From Liolophura sinensis (lineage: Eukaryota; Mollusca; Polyplacophora; Chitonida; Chitonidae), in NCBI RefSeq assembly GCF_032854445.1, contig NC_088302.1:55718237-55782236 (forward strand): a DNA stretch of 64,000 bases. Reading direction: 5' to 3'. A program made the translations under genes and the position numbers. A model generated the notes under the pieces. The model made no database searches, was not told where the DNA came from, and saw only the letters and a list, made by a program, of their open reading frames with translations. Shown here piece by piece: positions 12,501 through 24,500 of this stretch (positions within the stretch are counted from its first letter, which is position 1; each line of letters opens with the position of its first letter).

Positions 12501-15500
12501 GCTTCTCTAACAGAGATAATAATATGTTGTACCATGGAGGTCTTACTGCACAGACTGTTATCATATATTTATAATAGATAACACATTGACAAGTTCAAGT
12601 ATTGCTGCTGTTACTCACCTTCCAGAGCTGGAGTGAGCTCTCCTCAGTTTGCAGTCGTGTTCCTCAGACGGCCTACTAATCTCTGTTTAACCTGTGCTAA
12701 CCATGTCTCACTTGAGCATTGGTCACAGATACTCATCAGGATTGTTTCTCTTCTTCAAACCTTGGGTCACTAAAATCTCATTGGGTGAATGTGATCCCCT
12801 GCAACTTCATGTTAGGAACAGCACTTCTTCTGTAAATAAAAGCTTCTTTTACACTATTATTTTAATAGTCAAGCACAAAAGAACCAATAAGGCAAAAATC
12901 AAATCACGAAGTTGGGAATATATAACTACAATGAGGATACCGATAAAACCGTAAAATAAAATAACTCCACTCTTCTTCTGGATAGCCCCGCAGTTAATGT
13001 GACCAATATATAGAAGTGTTTGTTTTACAGGTGCTATGCCAGTGCGACCAACAGTACCCAACGCTCCTGTGTTTTTCCGTGTCGGGGAGCGTCAGCACCA
13101 CATCATCCCTCCCAAGTCCTTCTGGCACACTCAGTTCAGTCAGAAAGACCCCGCCTTTGTGAAGTTTAACTTCAGTATTTCCAACAGTGCTATTTTAGGG
13201 GTGTACGGCCGGAAGAGCGTCCCACCAACTCTTGTGCAATTCGAATTTTTTGAGGTGGTGGAAGGGAAAACTATACCATCGAGGTCCAAGAGGTCTGCTG
13301 GGGTAAGTGTTGTGCAGGGATCTATGCTTTGTCTTTACCACATTTCTGCCTGGGCCAAATTGGTTTTTGCCTGAAACTGAAGTGCAAAGTTGTATAAAAC
13401 TGTAATTTTAGTTACTTTAGTAATGTCATTGTTTTTTTTGTTTTTTTTTTTTGTAACAAACTAATAATGAGAGGCTAATGTCCAAAGTGGGAGGTGTATT
13501 TTTTAAAGTTTTTCCAAGCTTTGTAATTTTCAAATTTTACATTATGGAAAAAAGAGAACTACCTGAGAGAGGTATTCTGAAAGCTCTACACAGCACCTGA
13601 TTTAGTCAGTAGTCACTTGTACATGCATTACCATAGTTTAAAAGATATATATATATGTATTATTATTTATATTTATTGGCATTATTAAATGAAATTTACG
13701 TGTAAGCTTTAGATGGCAAATTCCATGTAATAACAATACTGCTGACTGGTGAGGTGAGACAGAAATTCAGTTTCTCTTGAGTTGTGGAGTACAGAGGCTG
13801 AACATCAGTCAAGTAAATAAATAATAATTGTAAGATTTTGTGTTCAGGGAAGCTCTGGTGAAGCGACGGCAGCCTTCATGCACCACCTGGAAGCCGGTAC
13901 CTGGTTTGTGTCCATTTACAATGATGATGAGCATGCCCAGAATGTGGTGTTTGTTGGAGATTTATTTGGTAAGTTCTCTTTATGCCTTTTTACATACTGT
14001 GACATAGTTATGGCTGTCCTTCTTCCACAGAGTTATAAGGAAACATTTTGTTAAAATTGCATGTTAAATAACAACTTTGTTGTTGTTGTTTATAGCACCC
14101 TGATGTGGAAGGCTATGAGAAGGAATTAACAGGTGTATGTAAGATTTGTGGTGGTGGTTAGTATATCTTGTATTAAAGTAGTGGAGCAGAGGCCTGCATT
14201 TGGGACTGTTTGATTCCGTAATGTTGATCAGAGTGAGTTCTGTTATCTCTCCAGTGAAGGTCAAAGCTGTCAATGGAAATACTACCAGCTACCTGCTGTG
14301 TTTTGACATTTGCCTTCCGACAGTCTGAAGACTTTGATGTCTTCGTGTGATTTAGTGCTGAACGTGTGGAAGCTGAGCCATGCTGAGTCAGGATGCCATA
14401 GTCGTCACCTTTCTCTGCGGCTCTCAGCCAGTTTATGTATAGGCTGTATCTAAATCTTTGTCTAAAAATGCGTCTCTGGCTGCTGGGCGAATCTGTTGTG
14501 TAGTAAAATGGGAAGTGTTCTGTCAGATGTCTGGATTTCAGAGGCAATATCCTGTAGAGACTGGCTGGACTAATGGACACTTAAGCACTATTATCTGACC
14601 TTCACCTTTTTGGTGGCTGAAGTGGGATAGTAAATCTGTCATTAACTGAGTACGTCTTATTGGCTAACATTAACATTCCCCTTGTGCTTCTATTGAAACA
14701 GAAAATTGAATTGACCAAGATTGAGCGTTCCTGACACAAATCCCATCTACCCAAAAGTAACGCACTGATTCAATTAGACCCATACATCTCACTTGATCGC
14801 TGCACTCTTCTGACATACTTAACATTGTAACCAGTGATCATTTTATCCAAAGCTCTCTGTCAATTGACTTTTGTACTTCTTTACGAAATGTGAAACCTAC
14901 AATAAGTGAAAGGCTGATGGAGTTGAGAATGGAATGGAAGCTCAGGAGGTGAAATGGAAGATTTTTTATTATTATTAATAGTTTTGCTGTAGTGTAATAT
15001 GGATGTGTCTTTGATAAAACTCTGTAGACTTCTCTCTGAAAGTGTATCACATCAGACCAGTAAGACATAGGGATGGGTCATTGGCTGTGGGAGGGCAGCC
15101 GGTGTTAAGGTGCAAAACCACGCTGAAGAGATTAACTGGTCTGGAAGAGGACAGCTGGGCTTGGGTCTCTAACTCACTTACTGACCTCCTCCATTCAATA
15201 CAGATGCTCTTTTCCCCTCACCAATCTTCTGTGATTGGAGGAAGGTTTTGTCCCGCTATTCTTCTCCTTCATTTATATGCCATTCAGAGGCGGACTTGGA
15301 AGAATGGCTGCTCAGTAGTTATGCCGACTTCAATACTCCTTGAGTGCTGTGCGCAGAAAACCAATTTGTATGCCCTGAATTATTGCTGGCAGAGGGCAAC
15401 CTAATGAAAACCTCCACCTGCAACATTATTGTCCTTACCGAGAACCAAACCGCTGAGCAAATTCCTTTACGGTCTGACAACAGAGTGGTTCTGCTGGAAT

Positions 15501-18500
15501 TCCAATAGCGATAAATCTGACTGCAGGCCTTCCATGAAGGGACAATAAAGTCAACTGATCATCTTGAAAGCTGTTAGATTTTCAAACAGAGACAGATTGC
15601 GTTATGCTATACATTTGGAAGGAGTGGCTGTTATAGTATTCCATTCTGCATACATGTGGGCAAGTAAATCATCTTCCCAGTAACTTTATATTTGCCATTG
15701 TAGCTGTTATGTGAATCTTCCCTGAAATGTATGCAGCCATCAAAACTGAAGACATTCTGAAATTTTATGGCGCAGGCCTTAGCCGCGGGTCTGTTACTTG
15801 CTCATTTATTCTTGGCTGTTAAGCTTTCTTTACAGCCCAAAAATTCTTCAGAACTGTCATGGTAATTGTGAAAATATTTGCTTTTGAGGCAAGAGAGTGA
15901 AAAATGCATTGGTGCTTCCAGGCTGCTAGTGGTGCTAAAAGTCAGTATAAATATTCCCAGCATGAATCACAAGGAAACACCGGAATGCATTGTAGCTTTT
16001 TCACGCAGTCACTGAACTAAGAGGGAGAAAAAACCTACTATCTGTTCATCCATCACCGCAAATTGGAAGTTAAATGGTGTAGCGTGCCACAAGTGCAGTT
16101 CCTGATTACGCTAAAGTCGCTGGAATATTGAACATGTGTTGAATGGGAGTGTGGTTAACAGCATTTTCCTTGGACTGTTGGTCATGTGACTGTCTTCTGT
16201 AGCCGAGTCTTCTCCAGGTAATGAACCCTGCAAAAGTGCCAGGTTATTTTCTCAATGCCAGTCCCGCTGTCTCTGATCTGCAGATTCCTTCCCATTTCCT
16301 GGCTATGGTAAATTTCAGCGTCTCTTATGGGAGTGTTTTTTCCTCGAGACCAGTGTTCAATCCACACGACTTTAATCACCTTTTGAGTTGGTGAAGCTGC
16401 AATCTGTGGTCAATCCATTATGAACTGATGGCTTGGAGTTTTCTACATCCTTCTGAACTTCCCTGGGGCTGTTTAAAGGGATGCCATGAAGGGAACTCCT
16501 TTAAAGGGACAGTGTTATTCAGGGACACCTACATGCAGGTCTTGATCACATATTTTTGTACAGTAAACCTGCGAATGTCTCCCCATGGTTTCCTCCCACC
16601 ATATTTCTTGGCTGCCTAAAGTTCTTAAGTATGGTATTAAACGCCCATCAAATAAGTGAATTTTTGTAAATGTCAAGTTGTTTTCCTTTGTCTGTATATC
16701 TGTTTTTGTGAAAACTTAAACTATGAAAGGCTAAGGGAAACCAGAAACCTACACTTATAAACCCCTTTGATTCTCTTTCAAATCTGGCTGATAATTAAAT
16801 AAAATTGCTTTTGTACTTCTTTCATGTTCAGCAGAAACACATAGGTGTGTAAAATTATGGTTCCTTTTATCTAAAACAGAGTAAGAATGGCTTTGAAATT
16901 AGTGAGAATGCTGTGAGTTGATAATATTTGCTGTGATTTCAGAAAATCTGGACACAGGTTGCCCTGGAGACTGCCATGGTCATGGAGAATGCAAAAATGG
17001 ACAGTGTACCTGCTACCCGGGCTTTTCCAACTGGGACTGTTCTCTAAGTAAGTCCTGACCACGCTTACCGAATGCCAAGTCATTTCACACTGCTGGCGGG
17101 CCCAGCAGTGTGCTAGCTGACCTACATGTCCATGTGTGCTGGCCAACTTACCTGTCCACATGTACTAGCCGACCCACCTGTCTACATGTACAAGCCGACC
17201 CACCTGTCTACATGTACAAGCCGACCCACCTGTCCACATGTTCTAGCCGACCTACCTGCCCACATGTACAAGCCGACCTATTTGTCCACATGTACAAGCC
17301 GACCTACCTGCCCACATGTACAAGCTGACCCACCTGTCTACATGTACAAGCCGACCTACCTGTCTACATGTACAAGCCGACCTACATGTACAAGCCGACC
17401 TACCTGTCCACATGTACAAGCCGACCTACCTGTCCACATGTACAAGCCGACCTACCTGTCCACATGTACTAGCCGACCTACATGTCTACATGTACAAGCC
17501 GACCTACCTGCCCACATGTACAAGCCGACCTACCTGCCCACATGTACAAGCCGACCTACCTGCCCACATGTACAAGCCGACCTATCTGTCCACATGTACA
17601 AGCCGACCTACCTGTCCACATGTACAAGCCGACCTACCTGTCTACATGTACAAGCCGACCTACCTGTCCACATGTACAAGCCGACCTACCTGTCTACATG
17701 TACAAGCCGACCTACCTGCCCACATGTACAAGCCGACCTACCTGCCCAAATGTACAAGCCGACCTACCTGCCCACATGTACTAACCGACCTACCTGTCCA
17801 CATATACTTCCACATGTATTAGCTGAACTACCTGTCCACATGCAACGGCCAACACACCTGTCCACGTGTACTGGCTGACCCACCTGTCCACGTGTGCTTA
17901 TACGTGTATTAGCTGAGCTTCATATACCTGGCACCAAATATTACACACCGTTTTAAGATTTCCTCTCACACGCTAACTCGAGGCAAGTGCAACATTTGAG
18001 ACATCAGCTGCTGTTATTCGGGGTTTAAAAAGCATATTGCTTACATCCATAAGATGACAGACACTTGTTGACCATGTCTTGGTGGCCAGGAGCCAGTTTG
18101 CTGTCACAAGGCATATACAGCCCTGATAACATTCCTAAATGGTAAACTGACATGTACATGGATCTGAGATCTGGGTGTGCTATATGAGACCCAGTATGTT
18201 AACATGACATTGTCCAGATACCAGTAGACATGCTCTGCATGGTGAACCAGTGTGCAATTAACAGAAAACAATGGGGGAAAAAAATAACTCCAAAATTCAC
18301 TTGAAATAAAGATAAACTGATAGATTTGTCTGATTATTGCCAAACCTGAAAGTCTTTGATTTGTAATTTGGATACTTATGCCCAGTCAGTGGCATGCTGT
18401 GTCTATAGGCTAGACTTCCCTCTTTTTGTGGTTTTTTGTGTTTTTTTTTTTGTCAAGAACATATCTGAGATAGGGTGGGATGTTTAGCGTGAGGTATTTG

Positions 18501-21500
18501 CATCAGATTACAGTTATGATCCAATGCTGTGCAGATTTGAGGAATAACCATCAGATCATTGTGGGCGATGTGGTGAAGGCTGGCTTCTTAAGTCGCAGAC
18601 AGATCAGCGGGAAGTGCTCATGTTTTCTAGCAGTGCTTAAAGACAGGGGAAGAAGTTAGCACAGTGTCATCTTGTTATGTGTCATCCAGGATTGAAAGGC
18701 CAAGTTAAGCGAGCGTTTCCATACCCTGTAACACCAAGCCAGCTCATCATAACGTTGTCTGTGGAAATCAGCAGACAGGACAACACTTATTATTGCCTCT
18801 TTGGCTTGCCATCACTATCTCCGAACCATCTTCAAACTTCACATTGGAAGAGTCAATTTTTAACAGGTCATACATAATTATGTTTGCTGACTTTCCTCAT
18901 GACATGGGTCTTTGTTTCCATGCCTGTCATTGAAGTTTGATGTCCTGTGATCTTATGCCCCAGAGAGAAGAAATTAAATATTGAAATTAAAATTTTACAA
19001 CTTTGCAGAGGGTTTTTAGGTCTCTTTATCTCAAGATGACAGCCTCATGAGTGCTTTGTGCATTTTATTTGATTTAGACGGAGAAACAGAAATACTGAAA
19101 TATTTGTTACCAATGTTTCTGACAAAGCTGAAAACTTCAATATTTATCATGTTTATGTAATGGAAAAAATCTTAATGTATGATGAAAACATTGATTTAGA
19201 CGACATCTATTGGAGAAATTTTATTCACAACTACAGCATTTCACCTGTTTTGCAGACTTGCAGGAAGTTGTTCAGTTCTATTTGTTCCATTGTTTTTGCA
19301 GAGAATTGCCCAATCCTGTGTAGTGGGAATGGTTTGTACGTGCGTGGAAGTTGTGACTGTCACCCAGGCTGGAAAGGTCAGGAATGTGAGCTGAGGGAAG
19401 ACCAGTGTATTGTGCCCAATTGTAGCGGGAATGGGAGGTGTATCGATGGGAAGTGTGTCTGTATGCAGGGCTTCACCGGCCCGGATTGTCGTGAGGGTAA
19501 GTGTTGGGGGGGGTGCACTGTCAGGGTAGTGCTGTAGATGTGCCAAACTCTGTGTTGTACACTCACAGAAATACTCCTCTTTTGTCAATGGATAGATGAT
19601 AGATACACATGTTATGATCTAGACTTTCCTTCTTTGTTTGATATTTTTTGTCAGTAGATTTTATTGTAACCTTTACTGTGGCCTTATTTACATATATTTG
19701 TATCTGATTAGGAGCTGCTATTTCACTTTTTCCCTTTTTCTTGTCACTTTTATAATTCACTATTTCTTCCTTATGATCTCACAGTTTCTACAACTCTGTG
19801 TTTTTCTTTTTAAAATTTTATGTGCCTTTTAATTTGGTAACTGGCTTTTCCGACACTATGATTTTAACATGTTTTTTGATGGCCATCTTTCTATATCTGT
19901 CTTTTCTTATGTGTAATTTTGGTTTTTGCTGTGTTTTCTGATTTGAACACCTGTGTCTTTCTGTTTTGCTGTGGTACAGTGGACTGTGCCAGACCCGACT
20001 GCTCGGGCCATGGAGTGTGCCTTCTGGGCCAGTGTGTGTGTTTCCGTGGTCATAAAGGCAGCGATTGTAGCATTCCAGATAGAATAAATATCACCCAGGT
20101 GTGTGCCCGTGACTGTTCGGGCCACGGAATCTACAACGTGGACACGGGCACGTGCACATGTGAGCGTCACTTTGTGGGCGCGGACTGTGGCATAGGTAAT
20201 TCCTCACAGAACCAGTGGTTAGCCTGGTATATGCTCTAGGGTTGATGAATAAAAGCATCGTGCAGGTGGATCCTGTGATAGTAACAGGTGTTGTTCCCCT
20301 CCCCTTCACTACCACCCTCCCAATTTCCAGTCCTTGTCTAGTTTCACCCTGTTTATGCTACACATAACACCTGCACCCCTCATTTGAGCCTTGGAGGGGG
20401 GCAAAGTTTGAATCATGTACTAATGTGTTGCATGACATCAACAAACTGAAAGATGTGAACTATTTTGCATAGTAGGAATGAACGGTGGAAATTTGTCGAG
20501 ATCTTCCCCCAGTGCAAAGGCTTACACTGATGATAGATATTCAAGACACAAATCTCATGATATTCTTTGAATAGTTGTAAATAATAAAAGAAAATTTAAA
20601 TGTTGGTCCAAATGAGAAAAGCATCCTTACTACATGTGTGCATTTTTCTTGAAGAGTAAGTACAGGTGTATACCTGCAGTAGAAATAGCCATATACATGT
20701 AGTTTGCAAACAGACAATAAATAAACTGACTTCCAACTTCTCCAATCTGCATGCAAGGAGAGTACTACAAGTATGACACTTTTGTGCATTTGTTGATATT
20801 TTTGAGTTTGACCCCAATATGTATTGAATTGATGGCATGTGTTTCTGTGGCATGGATGTTGTGAGTTGTTAGGGTACATCTCTCTTCAACTTTCTTCCTT
20901 TTAGGTGGTTTCTTGTTGATATCCTTTAGGAAGAAGTAAGTGTAAAAACACTTCTGAGAAGTGTTATGTGTGCTATATATCTGTGCACACTTACAAGGAG
21001 TGTTATGTGTGCTATATACATGTAACAGTGCACACCAGTCAGAAGTGTTACTGTATATCTGTATGAGGTGTTTGGTTGAGGCAGAGAATGATGGTGGGAA
21101 GGCTTGGTAGATTGGGAAGATCATGCAGTCATTTTACGAGCTAGACCTGTCTATCAAAGCATGCTTACAGGAAGTAGGGGGCTCTGGTTCAGTTAACATG
21201 GCATACTTCTTATAGACTTCGCTCTCTACCTTTCACTTTACATCACTGCCACCACTTGTAAATTTTGTACAGAAATCTTGAACAAGGCCGAGGTGACAAA
21301 GTCACAGTGATGAGGCCAGAAGTGATGTCAGAAAACACAAACAATCCGTCTCAACCTTCATCTGTATAATGCTGTATACATATCCACTCTCTGTATGTGG
21401 AGTATGTACAACATGATTCTAACCAAAATCTAGAACAATTTTATTGATGAATGCTGGTTGAATAGTTCCGGGAGGAGACAAGTGATGAAGCTAACCCTAA

Positions 21501-24500
21501 ACAAGCCTACCAGCATTTCACAGTCTCCAAAAGGAAAAGCTTGTGTGGTAGTGGCAGTGATGTAAAACGAAAGGTAGAGAGCAATGCTTGCCTGGAGTAA
21601 TATGGTAATGGACAGGCTGCTGGAGGTAGCTTAGGGAGATTCGGCATTAGCCTGTGTTTGGGGAAAACTGTTCACGGAGCAAAATGGTGATTTTTTAACA
21701 GATCGTACTGCTTCTAAATTGAGAGATATAAATTGAGATATTGTTTACACATGAAATGGTGATTTACAAATGAGAGAATTGAAATGTAAGGATTAAAGAG
21801 ATAAATAACAAAGAAATGTAGAGTTCCCCGAACTGTGTTTCTGAGTCAATGAGATCCACAGTCATCACTAGGGGGTATGTTGTAGTGGAAAGAACTACTC
21901 TCTCCAGACGAGTTAAGTCTGTTTTGCTGGTTCCACATTATCCGAATAAGATTGAAAGACAGGTTGCAAAATCTAGTTGGCAAGAGCTTTGACAAAGTGG
22001 CTATATAGGATGAAGTGAGCAGGGTTATTTAGCATGTGTGTGTGACAGTAGGCTGGTTTACATCGTGGCACATCCTTTACATACATGTACCTCCTTTACA
22101 TATGTGTACATCCTTTACATACGTGTACATCCTTTACATACGTGTACATCCTTTACATACGTGTACATCCATTACATACGTATACATCCTTTACATAGTA
22201 GCACATCCTTTACGTACGTATACATCCTTTACATACGTATACATCCTTTACATAGTAGCACATCCTTTATGTACGTGTGCATCCTTTACATACGTGTGCA
22301 TCCTTTATATACACGTACATCCTTTACATACGTGTGCATCCTTTACATACACGGACATCCTTTACATACATGTACATCCTTTACATACGTGTACATCCTT
22401 TACATACATGTACATCCTTTACATACGTGTACATCCTTTACATACGTGTACATCCTTTACATACGTGTATATCCTTTACATACGTGTATATCCTTTACTG
22501 AAGGGCTGTAAACCAAGACAGGACAGCATTTCATACATCTTTACTGATTTATTCAAACAATATGGATATGTGGTGTGAATTGTAGTCTTTCAGTCATTCA
22601 GTTCATTATTTGAATAAGGGACGTAAGATTGATGTGAGTGATATTGATTGTTATAAACGGTAATGTGGTGAATAGAACTAATTGTTAGTTATGATAATAA
22701 GGTTAGTGCTGCAGATTGTGATAATGATAATGAAGTTACTAATGGTACTTATTGTTAGTTATGGTAATAAGGTTAGTGCTGCAGATTGTTGATAATGATA
22801 ATGAAGTTACTAATGGTACTTATTGTTAGTTATGATAATAAGGTTAGTGGTGTGAATTATTGGCAATGATAATAGGGTTAGTGGCACAGATTGTTGATAA
22901 TGATAATGAAATTAATGGTATGGAGGTTAGTGTTGATAATGCTGTTAGTGTCAGTAAAAAAGGTTAGTGGTAATATATTTGGGCCTTCTCACTCTCAGTT
23001 GAGGTACAAATTACATATACATAGTATTGAACTGGAGCCAACAAGCTACATGTGGATGGTTGGAGCATTGCATACACATCCGCCTGCTACATGGGTTAGG
23101 GATCTGTGAGGTTAGCTCTTCACCGCTGGATCCATCAGTTTGGTCAATATGTTCTCAGCTGCTGTGACTTTCCAGTATACTCCTAAAATACCACCTATTC
23201 ACAGTGAACAGCCTCGGCCTGGTATGGGTGGATTCTTTCTCACAGTCAGATGAAGTAATCATTGACATCTACAGCTTAACATCTGTCTCCCCTAACTGTG
23301 TGTACTGGTGATGCTCTAACAATACAGCATGCCTGCCAATGCTGCTTAGTATAACCTCCTACATGTAGTATAAATATATACCCACACTTTAACCACGCTT
23401 GACATTTTCTAATGGTCACATGTGTTGAAAATAATGTAGTTGTGTTTGTCTGAGCTGATTTAAAAAACACATAAAGGTGCTGGAAAATACAACTTTTTCC
23501 ATTCAATCAACTTTGAAATTTCTGATCCAGGGGAGATAACTTTTACAATTTTACCCTTGTTACACTGTTGATCAATGGGAAGAAAATCAATCTTTATAGA
23601 TCAGTCCAATCTGTTCCATTCTAATTACAGTATATAAAAAAATGGAGATATAAAGTATAAACTACATACCTGCTCAGTTGTTTTTAGAATGACTTATTAT
23701 GCAGTATTATTGCTTATTAGTAAGATGCTTTAGAACTAAAACTCGAAAATTGGTAAATTGTGGATGATAGCATACATGTTTATGCAGGTAAGTCTTGCAC
23801 CTTGATGATATGCCACTTGATGTTGTTTTTGTTTTACACATACTTGTTTCCATTGCTGCAGAGGTGTGTCGTCTGGTGTGTAACCAAGGTTACTGTAAAA
23901 ACCAGCGCTGCGTCTGCTATGATGGCTGGACGGGTGCACTCTGCGACCAGGTAGCATGTGACCATAGGTGCGACAACCACGGTTTCTGCAACAATGGCAC
24001 GTGTGTCTGTAAGAAGGGTGGTACGGAAAACATTGCACCCTGGGTAGGTCCATTCTTTCTAGGGCAAGTTAAATTAAAACTATTAATCTATGTTCACCTG
24101 ATGTGCTCCCCAGTGCTAATTAATAAAATCACTGAGACTTTGTGGCAAGTAGAATATAAAAAATACATGTAATACTTGGAACTTTGTTTAATCTAAACAG
24201 ACCTTGAGGCAAACATTTCTATTTTTGTATAGTTTAGAAATATGTAAGAATAAATTTGTCTCTCAGTGAATGTTTGTGATTGTCCTGTTACTTTCCCTCA
24301 GGGCTGCAGTAAAACATACGAATAGCTTGTGATAGATACATGTAATTTCTCTCTGTGAATGTTGTTCCTGTCTCGTCACAGATGGCTGTCCACAGGGATG
24401 TAGTAACAACGGAGAATGTCAGAGGTTTGCTGATGAATGGAGGTGCAACTGTAAGAATGGATGGAAAGGCAGTGCCTGTAATATTGCCATGGAAACCCAG

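Noticed and set aside
17126-17878. A 250-codon open frame rich in Cys, Thr and His
   Set aside because: Wholly inside the 26-bp minisatellite; the frame is open only because the unit lacks stops.
22036-22578. A 180-codon open frame with His/Leu/Tyr repeats
   Set aside because: Produced by the 19-bp array in a teneurin intron; no splice context or domain.
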